64,000 bases of DNA from Capitulum mitella (Eukaryota; Arthropoda; Thecostraca; Pollicipedomorpha; Pollicipedidae). Numbering within the stretch: position 1 is the stretch's first letter; the number at the start of each line of letters is the position of its first letter. Positions 13,046 through 24,925 of this stretch are shown piece after piece. The notes under the pieces were generated by a model that saw nothing but the letters and a program-made list of their open reading frames with translations, did no database searches and had not been told where the DNA came from. The DNA lies in contig CP099839.1 in assembly GCA_030062745.1 (NCBI GenBank), positions 37,357,293 to 37,421,292 of the forward strand, in the 5' to 3' direction. The position numbers were made by a program, and so were the translations under genes.

Positions 13046-14544
13046 ACCAAGCGCAAGTATCGAACAGCCTCAGAGCAGCCACCGTATCGCGTCTTTTCTC
13101 AGAAAGCGTACGTGGCTGCTTGGTTCACGTAAAATTGTGGTAGTTTGGGAATGCTGATATGAAATTCGGTGTAACTCAGCTTGGATACCTTAAATACAAA
13201 GCAAACTGACATTGAAACCGCTTCGCAATTGTAAAATCTATCTCTCTTTAATTTGCGACACTGTTTTCCATCTAGTCACTGAGCATCCAGCGCACCTAGA
13301 CGTTTTAGTATTTATTTAGTAGTTTAGGTGATCGTAATGTTTGAAAAAACTTTGTCCTTTGAAATGAACCAATTTTTCCTGCAACGAGTTTACCTGGCAT
13401 CCGAAACCTTTACATCAGAAACACGGCCAAAAGTCAAGGAGGTTCGGAGAGGTCAGGTGACAAAGTTTAACGGATTTATTTAACGGATTTACGTCTCATC
13501 GATTTGTGTCAATCCTCGAGTCGGGGGCTAAGTGTTCGCGTAATGCTCGGTACATTTTAAGCCTCTTGACCTCATCCCCCATGAATCTTTTGTCTAAGAC
13601 ACACGAAAAATATGCAGGTCATTTTATCAATTAAGACTTGATTCTTTGGCAAAATGTGGGATGATTTTTTTCTCCCATGCGACCAATTACCGCCCACTCC
13701 TCTCCGCTTTCACATATCCGTGCACGAGCACGTGCATAAGAACGTCAGTTAAGGAACACATGTGGCTGATTCTCACGCATCCTTGCCTCGCCACCGTGCA
13801 TCCGGCCATTAACACCCTTAGCGCTACGTCGTATTCTTTTTTTGTTACAAGCCGGACGAGGCCAGATGTTCACTGCCGCCGCTGGGCGTGTACGCATGCA
13901 TCGGATCCCATTACTCTGTTAGCAGTAGAGACCCTGGGTTCAGACTTCTGTTGTTGTCTTATTCCTAAATCGCATTTAGATTTACCTTTTTCCTTGAACT
14001 TTTTCGCTTTTAAAAGCTAGGGAAGGAGTGAGAAAGAGAGAAAGAGTTTTATAGTGTTCATGGACTTTTACGCGGCATTTTAGGGTTACCTAAACTAACG
14101 TGAAACTAGTGTCTTAGTACCGTGTGACCTTTGCTGACACGTCATCATTTCCCCCAGGCAGACGTATGTAGGGATTCTATAAATGCAGTTTCACGTGCTC
14201 GGTCTTCGAATATCCGTAATGTTCGATATTTGCGCAAGTACGCAAACAATGGTACACCCTAAATCCATAAAACGTTAACCTTGACGTGACCTAAGATATT
14301 ATCCTGCGACCCAAGAATTCGGTATGCCCGGAGTTGCATCATTGAGGGCAACCGACTTCCTTTTTAATCAGCCGAATTGATCAATCGATTACGGAAATAA
14401 CGAGTGAGGGCGTAGAACGCTTCACCCAAGCAAGTGCAAAGGTAATGAAGTAGCACGCCAACTGTAAATGTTAAATGTTAAATGTTATCTGTTTAGATGT
14501 AGATGATACGATTCATAGTTTTGAGGTGGAAAAAGATGAGTTTG

Positions 14545-16010
14545 TGTAGGCCTGTGTGATCATTCCGAGGAGGGTAAAGGATAGTAAGTTAGAGGTATCC
14601 GTCTTACGCGTGGGCCGGAATCAGCAGTGGTCATGAGTCGCGAGGGTAGGACATCAAAATGTGGCGGACGTCCCGTCTGTCACATGCGCTGCAGAGGCAG
14701 CTCTTGGAATATGAATGGATGTGCCACACATATGAATGGATGATGATGCGGAGTTGTGCGAGGGTCTAGTGCCTGTGCCGAGTATTCTAGTTGGAGGTGA
14801 CAAAGGCAGGCTTGATAAAGTGCATGTGTGGGGCGCGGGTATGCGTAACCGTAAGTGTCTTTGTGCGAAGGCTTCAAATACAGACTTAGGCAGTGCGAGG
14901 AGGCCAGGAGGCTCAGTGCCCGTTTGGGCAGGACGTCAGCTGTATCGTTGCTGGGATACAGCTGTGCCTCGGCACCCACAGGGTGATGATGATGTGTACA
15001 TGCTGATGTTGCAGCGTCATCGTACCGATCCTTGACAGCGGGGTGGCTGAGGTGGTGTATTGGACCGAATTCCCTTGCTGAGGACAGTGAGAGAACTCGC
15101 TACCATTCTTTACGTGCCACGTGCCACTTTACGTGCTTTAGGGCAGCGTGCATGGCCGTGATTTCAGCTGTGTAAATGAAACGGTACTTAGAAAACCGAA
15201 AATGGAGACTGTCCCAGTTTTCGATAAAAGCAACATGCCGTGTTCAAGCACGGTCCCGTGTTCAGTACGGGGGCCGTCTATGTACAAGGTGTTGTCGGGG
15301 CACTGATATCTAAATTTCACTAAACGTATGCAAGGTGTTGCCTGAGGAAATACAGCTGTTCCTATCGGCAAAAAGGCATCTATTGTCGAATTACGGTAAG
15401 TCCAAGAGTATCCCAGACGAGATGTTATGTTACATACTGTGGCTGGAAAGCTGAGGATTTTGGTTCAGATTTAGTGCAGTTTGTAATTTATACTGTGTGT
15501 TCTAATGTTTCGTGTCGCACGGGAAAGCGTTCCCTGAGCCGGATGGTTGTACGTAGTGAACACACGCGTGGGCTATTTGAACAGAGTTAATGTCCTCTTG
15601 TGAGGCAAGGGTGGAGCACCGACATCTGCACGCAGGTTGTTGGCTGCTTAAGTCCGTAATGCACCGGTAATGAGGCGTAGAGAGCTATTCTGGATGGCTT
15701 CAATGGATTAGGCAAGAGTTGGAGATATATTCGCGAAAAGGAACGTTTTATATTCAAAAATGACAGTATTAGTACCATGTGCAGGCGCAGAAAGATGCGA
15801 CGATCGAAGCCACAATTCTGACCTGAGACGCGGCGGATTGCTTTAAGCCGGCGAAGACAACGTTGCCTAATGCGGCAATGTGCAGTTAAAGCAATTAAAA
15901 GAGCCACCTGCCCATGGTGATTCCCACGTATTTGAGAAAAGTGGCAAAAGCGGAAGTCCTCTCCTTCGAACTGTAAAGGAGCCCCAGGGGTGCCGTTCAG
16001 GATCGCACCA
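14545..16010 (-). mobile_element. Decayed LINE (RNase H-bearing clade), 3' half
   Basis: Reading the minus strand from about 16010 down, one meets a segment like the C-terminal part of a LINE reverse transcriptase (about 15900-15590, with NLRADVGAPPLPHKR-like wording). Next is an RNase H-like block (about 15340-15130, with YIDGP and, further on, YTAEITAMHAAL). Last comes a terminal C..C...VRHIL..YP zinc-binding signature (about 14700-14620). This order is that of LINEs of the I/R1-type groups. Several stops and frame changes interrupt it, so it is dead and probably 5'-truncated. No poly-A tail or target duplication was identified. Confidence 0.5.
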
Positions 16011-16446
16011 CCTCGCCGGTCGACCGTTTTGGTCGAGCGGCGTCAGGAGTCGTGTCGCCCTCCTGTCTCGGTTCCACGCGGTCTGCAGCGGACACCACAC
16101 CGTCCGCCGATCTGCTCAGCTCCGAACCGGTCTCAGGAGACAGCCGGTGCGCGTCACGTGCGCGCCACACTCAGCTCACGCGCCAGCCGGCACTGCATCG
16201 AGCATCGGTTCCGGCTCTCGCTACATGACGACGTGTGATATCCACTCCTGGCACGTCCGAGCTCCCATCCACACTCGCTATCGTGCCCCATCGTGCCTTA
16301 TCACGTGGGCCAGACTTCAGCTTCAGCGAGCAGGAAGGTACAGGAAAACGTCCTGTCTCACGAGGTGGAGTATCTCGAGCACCTGCCACTCGTCAGCTTT
16401 CCACGAACGCGCCACGGGCATCAAATAAACTCGACCAAGATGACGT

Positions 16447-16454
16447 ACGGACAG
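16447..16454. repeat. 8-bp target-site duplication, left
   Basis: ACGGACAG directly precedes the TAGGGTGG end of the 3.4-kb DNA transposon. The identical octamer follows the other end at 19861-19868. Confidence 0.9.
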
Positions 16455-16754
16455 TAGGGTGGATCGAAAAAATTAATCAACTTCTTAGGGGCCAAAACGC
16501 GTGCGCGTGAATGTGAAAAAATGAGGACCAAAAAAAATATTAAAAATATTTTAGATAGGGCGCACGAAGCATTTTTGGTACCAGAAATACGCCTTCTACG
16601 CGTTGAAGTCTCCATTGCTTTAAACATTTTGCACAAGAAGGTAACCCTTCAGAGGTCTATGTGAATCCTGTGAGTGATAATTTTCGGCGTTTAGCGCATG
16701 CGCCGAACAAACGCTGTTTGCGTCATGTCGGCAACCATCGAAACATATCATAAT

Positions 16755-16803
16755 TGTCATCGTCATCAACATCATCGTCATCGTCATCATCATCATTATT
16801 ATC
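16755..16803. repeat. (CAT)n microsatellite
   Basis: About 50 bp of TCA/TCG trinucleotide repeat inside the DNA transposon. Confidence 0.8.
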
Positions 16804-17035
16804 TTCACCATTCATCAAACGCCATCCCATACACAATGTTAAACCAGAACTATTTATTTGTGATGAATGACATTCCACAACAAACTCCGCTGCCACTCAT
16901 AAACCAGCCTCAGCGGTCTCTTGTCACTCGAAACCAGTCATAGAAGTCCCTCTTCGTGTCCATCACTGGCAGATCAGTCCTGGACCGGGCTTTTGCCAGT
17001 ATCAGTGCATGACGTCCACTGTGTCCCGCCTTCTT

Positions 17036-17098
17036 TGGTTGGTTGGTTGGTTATTGGGGCTTAGGGGCGCACCGACTGCAGGGTCATTCGGCGCCCAT
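17036..17098 (+). mobile_element. 63-bp short insertion element, copy 1
   Basis: Sixty-three bp beginning TGGTTGGTTGGTTGGTTATT and ending GGCGCCCAT. It is flanked by a perfect 13-bp direct duplication GTCCCGCCTTCTT (17023-17035 and 17099-17111). The 3' half folds into a hairpin (GGGCG and CCGA pairing with TCGG and CGCCC). A second 63-bp copy with the same ends and only two differences is at 25823-25885. Direct duplications of 12-13 bp of unrelated sequence suggest target-primed retroposition. It is inserted at the 3' end of the transposase gene and so is younger than the 3.4-kb transposon. Confidence 0.85.
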
Positions 17099-19286
17099 GT
17101 CCCGCCTTCTTCTCTGCCGTTTGTGTCACTTCTTTCACCCATCGTTCGACCCCTTGGGAGTGGCAGGGAAAGTCACTGAAGTCCATTGGTGCTTCCACAA
17201 CAGCCGCGATGGTCTCGTCTGACATTTCCATGACCAAAGGTGGCTCCGTTGTATCTTGCCAGTCAATCATGTGGTGGTACTCCTCGGCATGGGAGTTGAT
17301 GTCAGGGATAACGAACCGGCGTATGTCATCTGGATCCTGGTCCTGGCATCTTCTGGTTCGACATCTCCTTATGCGCTCCACCGCCAGCATCCTGTTCTCC
17401 TGCTGATCGTCGGCCAGCATAGCGATCAGGACATGCTCACTGTGGGCTCAGAACCCGTTACGCTGAAGCACCTTTTGCGTGATGTTACGGCCTCTCTCCG
17501 GCAGCTTTCTTGACAGCGATATCAGAAAGAACAGGTTCTTCACTCCGTCGCTGATATTTGAATGAAGTTTGTATCGGAACCATCCGGGGCCGTACTGGTT
17601 TAGTATAAAATACACTAGCCATACAAGCGCCGGTGCTGGAGCCTCTGTGGACACGTACAGTCTGAGTACTCTATTTGCAAGTGTAACCCAACGGGCTTGA
17701 TGGATGGCCCCTGGTTCTAATGCCAACAAGCACTTCTGGTCCTGCCTGGACGGCCCTACACATGTCATGCAGGTATTGCTGATCTTTGCTCATCTCATTT
17801 CGAACTTCTACCGGAATTGAAGGGACTAGTCCCAGCACTGCCTCAAACTTAGCCAAAGGCAGTGTGGTGAGATCTCTCCGAATGGCTTTGCCAACTGGTC
17901 CGTGGAAGGATGCTGGACCACTCGTTCCACCATCAGCATCCTTGAACACATGTCTCAGCGTCAGTTCTTTGATGTGGATGCCGCATAAGGCTTGCTGGAG
18001 CGGACGGCCTACACCCAGTTCGATTCGCCTGTTTACACCACTGTTGCGGCCAGTATTTACCGCTGTGCCGTCTGATCCAAACACCACTGGATGCGCATCG
18101 TTGTCCCGTCTCACGTCCAGCAACTCCTTCGCGATATCTGCAGCACTTCCGCTATTTGGAGACACGTGATCGACATACCGATGGCCGGGCTCAGTAACCA
18201 CCAGGTCGTGCAGTTCTTTGGTAAACGTCAATTTCTTACCAACTTTCTGCAGCGTCTTGTCCTCCCTACCGTCATAATAGAATCCTGCTAAGCGATCACG
18301 TCGGATTTCCAATGAGCTTTCAGCCACCTCTTCTTTACCCCATTGGTCTCTCTGTTGCGGGATTTTGTTGCGGTCTGTCAGCTCAGCCTTGTTGTGCTCT
18401 GTGATTACCCCATAATTAACCAAAGCTGCGATCAGCAAGCCAGCGGCCGAGCGATCAGATACCGTACCGATCACACATCCACGGAAAATTCGGAAGCTGA
18501 TGGCGGTTCTGTCCGGCGACATCTTCCGCGTCATCATCGGAACTACGTGAATAGCAGCGGCTTGCATCAGCTGCCTCCGTTTCACCCGTCTGACACTTTT
18601 CACTGCTATCATCGTCGTCAACTGCATCCCCTTCGGTCAGTTGCCTTTCCTCAGGATCGTGCTGTCTGTCCCTCTTCTGTCTCTTTTCCGCTAGTTTCAT
18701 ACTTTTCCCCCTTCTCTTCTGCCTTCGGACATTTTCCTCAGTTATCTTCCGGCCAACGCCGCCTATGTAGAGCCTTTTCTCTCCTCGCTGGTCTTTGAGG
18801 AAAGCTACTTCTTGAGCCGGCACGCTTTTAGAAGCTGGACACGTGCTACAGGGGACATCAGCAAGATCGCATCGGCACCACGTCAAATAAACCATCGTAC
18901 TCTCGCTGCATACTCACGAACTTTCAACCCTTGTCCCGTTTGCGTTTCGAAGACCATTTCATGAGGTCTTTCCCCGTTATGGCCAATCTTTCTACGTTCT
19001 GAATTATCCTGTTCTCCGAAAAAACATTTGACATCTCTCTCTCTGTCTTACCCGACGTGCCACCCATTTGAGACGCCTCTCCGTCGTCCACTGGTACCCA
19101 CGTAATAAGATTGGCTCTGTCCCAGATGGCTACTATGGCATCCTTGACTGCTTTTGCTATTTCTCGTTTTGTCGGCTTCTTTCCAGGAGTTGTCCTTTCG
19201 TTCCCCCCCTGCGATCCGAATGCTGACGGAACACACCCGAGTACTAAATCTCTGGTCACCACGCCACAGTCCAGGGACCAGCGCAC
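17061..19286 (-). pseudogene. Transposase-like gene of the 3.4-kb element, broken
   Basis: In order on the minus strand: a lysine-rich N-terminus (19286-18924, GKKPTKREIAKAVKDAI), an acidic segment ending CDRYG (to about 18465), VSDRSAAGLL, a first acidic motif FYYDGRED, a second SDGTAVNTG followed by GRPLQ..CGIH (a C-x2-H signature), LRHVF, then ARWVTLANRVLRLYV and a C-terminal HMIDWQDTTEPPL / FPCHSQGVERWV block. A catalytic Asp followed by C-x2-H is typical of RNase H-fold transposases. I recall the whole pattern from multicopy uncharacterised proteins of invertebrates, without a named superfamily. Breaks: discontinuity near 18900, frame shift near 18465, another near 17720, and an in-frame TGA near 17445. 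The 63-bp insertion trims the C-terminus. Confidence 0.7.
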
Positions 19287-19860
19287 TACTCCTCTAGCGT
19301 GTTTGTCTGACTCTACCGCTCTCCGACGACAACAGAGCGCTTCGCTGCGGGGTATCGTTTACCGGCACCGATCAAGGTTTTCAAGAGCGTCCTCAGAGAT
19401 GAGCAGCGTGGGCAACGATATGTGTGGGAAGCCCACGAATTCGACTCGGACTCTGTAGTCCGCAGCTATTTTAGGTCGTGAGGCTCACTGGTGCGCGGTC
19501 TTAGCTCGTAAGGGCTACTCTCTGTTTACCACTTTATTCTACCTGGCAGTCTCCTGTTATTTGCTCAAATCCATGTTCAACACCTATCCTTGAACTACAG
19601 ACACTAAAAGGTCCAAAAGCTACGCACAGCTACGGTGGATGGTGACCGAGGTGTTATCTTGCTATGCGTAATGCTAAACCAGCGGAGACTTTAACGCTCG
19701 GGAACGGCAAAGCTCACTTCAAAGACGCTTCGTGCACCCTTTCTAGAATATTTTTAATATCTTTTTACTTCTTATTTTCCGTGTTTTCAGATCGACGCGC
19801 ACGCGTTTTGACCCCTAAGAAATTGTTTTGCGACAAAAAATATATTTTCGATCCACCCTA

Positions 19861-19868
19861 ACGGACAG
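19861..19868. repeat. 8-bp target-site duplication, right
   Basis: ACGGACAG directly follows the right end of the DNA transposon and matches the left octamer exactly. Confidence 0.9.
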
Positions 19869-20110
19869 CCTCTAACGGAATGCTGTGGCTACGACATCGG
19901 TAAGAACGACTCAACTGTGGACCGACGCAGGCTTAGCGCGACCGCCAGTTTCCCCGCGCTGGCCTGCGTCACGGATCTCCGCAGATTCGCCAGCCTGGTC
20001 GACTCTATCTTGCGCATTTTCAGCCGAGCCTCTCGTCTGACCTACTCCGACCGAAGGATGTCTGGATGTGGACCACTCTCCTGAGGGCAGTCACATCGGA
20101 GCAGGTGGCG
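19869..20110 (+). mobile_element. Ty3/gypsy-like retroelement scrap
   Basis: The plus strand reads like the end of a Ty3/gypsy-type reverse transcriptase (a GYDIGKND-like word followed by FPALACVTDLRRF). It abuts the right target duplication of the DNA transposon, so the transposon probably landed in this older element; the GC-rich DNA at about 15990-16446 may be its other side. Only a fragment is left and it is broken. No terminal repeats were seen. Confidence 0.4.
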
Positions 20111-20111
20111 C

Positions 20112-20600
20112 CGCCACGTGCCGACGCTGTTCGACCCGGCGCTGCCCACTGCGCCGCGGACCGCCACGTCCGCGGTGGCGTGCCTGTTCTGCTCCGGCAC
20201 GCGGAGGAGGCTCCGCCGACTCTGCTGCCGCCACGCGGCGCCCAGTGGAAGCTCCCTCAAACGCAGCCCTCGATGGCTACCGGACGCCGGGCGCCTCCAC
20301 GTGGCGACTGAGCTGGAGACGCAGGCCTCACGTGGGCCACACGCGATAGTCGGATGTTCTTGGCTGGTTGGCTGACGTTCCACGTGGCCAGCAGTCACCA
20401 CTTGCTGGTGCTGGTGCCGAGCCGCAGGACCCTGCCTACCAGGAATCATGTACCCGGAATTTTCGCCGCTCCTCATGCATCTTACACCCGTAATGTGCGC
20501 GCTCAAAAAAATTTGGAGCGTGGGCGGAGGCCCGCGCTCGACGCACCATGCACTGACCTGGTATGGACTGTGACGTTAAAAAACGTCATACCTTAGCGAT
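20112..20600. other. GC-rich stretch, unassigned
   Basis: CpG-dense sequence open on both strands (81-93 codons plus, 154 codons minus at 20042-20506). The repeated phrase CACGTGG and the lack of domain or splice evidence make a specific call impossible. It may belong to the retroelement scrap at its left. Confidence 0.3.
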
Positions 20601-20823
20601 ATCACACCGCGTCTTTGTGACTGTCATGCCTGCACCACGAGTCTTGCCAGCGAACGGAAAAGCCGAGACGATATCTGGACCGAAAATGTTTTCAGAAAGA
20701 ACCGCAAACGTTACCGGACAACTTCGAGTTCGTTATTAGGATTTCACGTGATTGAAGTTGCAAAGAACCGTGGGAGGGGAGCAAAGTGGGGCAAGACCCA
20801 GCGATCTTTATCTTACGTACATA

Positions 20824-20871
<48 letters not shown>

Positions 20872-23157
20872 TATATATATATATATATATATAAACCGAA
20901 TCTGAATGTTTTACGAACGAGTTCTGCTCCCGACACCCGATCTGGCGACTCTAGGTTAACGGGCATGGTTTCATGGGAAGAGCTAAACACTATAAGTTGA
21001 AGGACTTGAAGGACAGCCATTTTCATCATACTCTGTGTGACGATTTTCTGGCCATCTGTTAGCTGACACGCTGGCCAGACATCGAGCGACATTGCGTCTT
21101 GAGCACGCTCTGTCAGGGCGGTGAGACCATTGCTCTGCTAGCCACAGGCGTTCTCAGCGGGTGCAGCATTGGATCGGTTTTGGGATCCGGATTTTTTCCT
21201 TAGGTCTACTGCCGAAACAATACAAACACAGTTTTGTGCGCGCGATATAAAACTACTAACTTTTTATGTATCTGACATCATTCGTTTCGAAACGTTTACT
21301 TATGTAGCAAATCATTGCAATGAATACGTTTAAAATTCCAAAATCGTTGTTAAACACGTCGCCTAAAAATCCCATTAGCCTCCCTTTCCTCTTAAATCCT
21401 TGCCCTACGGGACATTTTAGCTAGCGCAACCAAAGAGCGGGGGCCGATTCCGCCCCCCAACCTCTCGAAAACTAAGAGAAATAGAGCGTTTGGGTAAGCG
21501 TCATTTGATAGGTACTGGGAACGTTCACTGATCTACAATATTTGGCCAGTACATTTCTTACGTAGCTTTTACCATGGATGTGGAGCCTGAATCAAGTTAG
21601 GTCAGTACGGCCAAAATGGCTATTTTCATTTTTGAGATGAATGGGCTACGTTTACATACCGCTGATGTGTAAATGTGGTCATGGACGCACCCACGGGAGG
21701 AACATAGGCGCATCCAGAGGGCACGAAAGTCTCCCTTAGCGGTTTCATTAACTACTTTTTGCTTTTTGTTCTCGACGGAAAAGCGCGAGGAGAGGACGTG
21801 ATCGAAAAGTGAAGGGACAAAAGTCCTACAATTTATAGGGGTTTAGGTTCTTTAAGGAGGTAGCATTTTATGAGAAAGGCTTGCGATTTTCCATAAAAAA
21901 CATGGGTTTGCCGTTTCTGATGTGTAAGATAGCCACATTTTCACGGCAATGTACAATCATGGTTAACACATAAAAAGCTTTCCAACTTTGACAATAAAAC
22001 ATTGTTACCCCATACTTGAAATAAAGTAGCCGAAATCCTGGGAGTTTTCTAGGGACGGGTTACATTTAAAAGCCATCCCTTTAAAAGATCCTGGGAATGC
22101 CACTGAATGTGGTGCAATACTTGTATCGTGCTGCTAGCATACCGAAACTTATTTCGAAGTCCATGATGATCCTGGAACGCGTCAAATGGACATCTAAGCC
22201 GGGTTTCGAATCGACCTTAGAGCGGCTCGTGTATCCCTAACAAACCATCAGCGAAACGTAATATTTCGTTTCAAAATGACTTGTACCCTGTCCATATGAG
22301 ACCTTTTCGTGGCCTTAATGTCCAGATAGATCTGCCGTGTGCATTGCCTAAGCAGTATCTGAAATGTTGATAAATGCGCCCTTCCACGTCATATCGCGCA
22401 GGATTTAACCCAACCACAGCCTTCTGCTTACCTGTACTTCGCACAAACGGTTATTTTGAGAACAGCGGTTACACAGCGCACCGCAGTTTCCGCCCGCCAT
22501 TCCTGCATGGCCCTGTCGTCGGCTGAGATCGCGAAGTCGCCCAGGGACGGATCCAGCCGCTAGTTTTGGAGGAGGCAAAATGTGGTCTTGCTCACCCACT
22601 TTTCCTTTTTGCAAATGGTATAGGTGACGTTACGACTTGCTAATTCTTCCCGGATGGCTTAGATTGTTTCAGCTAGAAAAATCGCCTCGCGCCATTTATT
22701 ACTTAAGGGCCAAACTTAAGAATCCGAATCGTTCAACGTTTTCATAACAGCCTGGCACTCTCGGTCTTATTTAATGTTTGGGCTACAGGAAAAGTTTCGT
22801 GCAAATTCGCACGCCAATAACTAGAGGCCAGCTCCAGTTCTGTTGATCACGTGGCTGGTTTGGGGTGGGCAGTACTATTCGAACGTAGTTTTTACAACGT
22901 CACGACGAAACTATCGACCGGATCCAAACAGATTTACCAGATCTCTTTTCCGTACTATGAACTCACGACATGCACAGCAGTTGCGTTGATTTCTCGTTTG
23001 GTTTCCGGATAAATGGCGATACAATTTGAAAATCGGGTTTGCCGGTCCGGGGTACGCTGTGCAATACGGGCGATTTCCCACGCAGTCTGCTACTGGACAA
23101 GTCTAGGACCCGACCCATTCCGATTTTGATGAAATGTGATACGATCATAGAACTTAT
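20601..23157. other. Intergenic DNA with (TA)n array
   Basis: Contains a TA microsatellite at about 20820-20893 and no recognised gene, apart from the low-confidence exon at 22432-22559. No transposon ends were found. Confidence 0.4.
22432..22559 (-). CDS. Possible internal exon of an unidentified minus-strand gene
   Basis: On the minus strand a 128-bp open block runs from an acceptor-like CTAG to TACAG followed by a consensus donor GTAAGC. Its frame reads RLDPSLGDFAISADD then RAMQEWRAETAVRCV, which has normal amino-acid usage. I do not recognise it and no partner exons were found. The acceptor's pyrimidine tract is short and interrupted. It could be host coding sequence or a remnant of a transposon gene. 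Confidence 0.28.
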
Positions 23158-24925
23158 CGAAAAAATGGCCAGACACAAATTTTTAGCCCCGGTTGACCTC
23201 TGAGGTCAAAGTTACGCGTCATTAAGGGCCCTCGATTTTCACAGGCATTGCATGATTACAATGTCAGTAAGTCAGTATAGACTGTCACAGAAAGGTGCGA
23301 TTAGTGTCTTTCGAAATATTTATCTCCCACCTTGCGCAACAGGTCTGGTTTTCTGGTGACCTTGAGATAACCTCTGACCTGACTAGGTCACATGGAACAT
23401 TTTCTGTTTTAACCTTGTTTGCCCACCGTGATTTCCGGGAAAGTGTAGCACAGTGTACCCGAAGTATCTACAACAAGCGTGGAAAAAAATTCAGGGGAAA
23501 ATGAAACTTTTTTCAGATATCTTGATTTTTATGTTCTCAAGGAGGCTTAAGAAATAGGCCCTGTGGCTATCTAACGCATATTGACTGATTTAGCACTTTT
23601 CGTTTGTCTGATTGCTCAACGATTTTGTGCACACAGTTCCGTGCGCGCTTGCTACACATCATCTTAGTTTTGAATTGCTTGACACGAAAGTTTAAAGATC
23701 TTGACACCCCACCACCAGTCGACCACTGCCATCTAGATCTGACATGCCCGTTCTTCACATTTGCACGGAAATGAGTTTTTCGGGTTTGCTTTGGTCTTTA
23801 AGTCAACTGAGACAATCGGAGTCGAACATCGGGACCTTTTGAAGGTCAACCGAGTCAATCACTGACCTCGATTGACCTTGGATGACCTCTTTGGACCTTG
23901 CGCCATTCAGTTTTTTGCGGCACTTATACCGAATTTCTCATCCATTTTACGTACATTGAGCCACTTGTGCTTATTCCATGTTCGCTAGGGGTCGTTGGCT
24001 TACATGCCGTTTCGGCCTGTTATGCGTTTTGACCTGATCTGACCTGCTCAATTGACCGGAAGCTATGCTGAATGATGCAGAACCTTACGTGCCAGCCTTC
24101 GATACGTGCAAACTCCGATACGTGAACAATATGTGTGAAATCCGGAATCATCGCCTTAAAAAAGCTATGAATGGTCAAAGGCCAACAGGTTACCTATAGT
24201 TAACCGGGGTGAATGACCTTCAAAAGTCCCCATTGCTCAACTCAGATTTTTCTCAGCTGGTTTAAACGCCAAAAAACACGCAATGGACTCACTTAGGTGC
24301 AAATGTGAAAAACGGACACGTCAGATCTGGGTGGCAAGGGTCGATTTGTGAGTGTCATGGCCTTTGACCTTTCATGCCAAGCAATTTAGAATTAAGCTTA
24401 TGTGTAGCAGGCACTCAGCACATTGCGCACACCGAAATGTAAGACAATCGAACGAACGAAAAGCACAAAATCAATGACTTTTTGTCAAATAGCCTCAGAA
24501 CATATTTCTGAAACATCAGTTGAGAACACTTAAATCAAGATTTCTAAAGAAGTTTCAATTTGCCCAAAGCCTCACTTTGGCGCACTTTTTGTACATATTT
24601 GGGGACGTATTGTGCTACATTTTCGCAAAGATCACGGTGAAAAAACATGGTTAAAACCGAAAATGCTCCATGTGACCTAGTCAGGTCAAAAGTCATCCCA
24701 AGGTTACCGAAAAAAATATATTTACAGACCCTAGAAGATTTCTCATTCAAAGGGCGTTAATCGCACCTTTCTGAAATGACCTATCTCCGATTCATGGACA
24801 TTTGAATCATGTCCATAACACGGTAACTCGGTAACAGCCTGCAAAAATTGGTTACCTTTCATGATCTGAAACTTTGACCTCAGAGATCACGACGGGCTGG
24901 CCATTCTTTGATAGGCGCTATGAGC
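23158..24925. repeat. 1.8-kb imperfect palindrome (foldback-like)
   Basis: The left arm (about 23158-23985) and the reverse complement of the right arm (about 24100-24925) match along their lengths. Shared blocks in order include AATGGCCAG, TCTGAGGTCAAAG, CAGAAAGGTGCGATTA, GACTAGGTCACATGGA, CACCGTGAT, CAGATCTGAC, TTCACATTTGCAC and TTTTGAAGGTCA. The spacer is roughly 100 bp. This is either a foldback-type element or two head-to-head copies of one repeat. The arms are unusually rich in TGACC/GGTCA. No protein is encoded. Confidence 0.75.

Larger units (their letters stand above)
16455..19860. mobile_element. Complete-ended 3.4-kb DNA transposon with long terminal inverted repeats
   Basis: The element begins TAGGGTGGATCGAAAA and ends with its reverse complement. 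The inverted repeats extend roughly 115-135 bp inward, sharing CTTCTTAGGGG.CAAAACGCG, GATATTAAAAATATT-like and GGG.GCACGAAGC blocks. It is flanked by a perfect 8-bp duplication, ACGGACAG. Inside, on the minus strand, lies one long coding region (about 19290-17061). The ends and octamer duplication establish a cut-and-paste element. Superfamily: hAT, P and some rarer groups make 8-bp duplications, but the TAGGGTG end is not the usual CAGGG-type hAT end. A 63-bp element has inserted within it at 17036-17098. A Ty3/gypsy-like scrap abuts its right end. Confidence 0.88.

Noticed and set aside
15880-16428. 182-codon plus frame left of the DNA transposon
   Set aside because: It overlaps LINE remains on the minus strand and CpG-rich DNA, and no recognisable protein motif is present.
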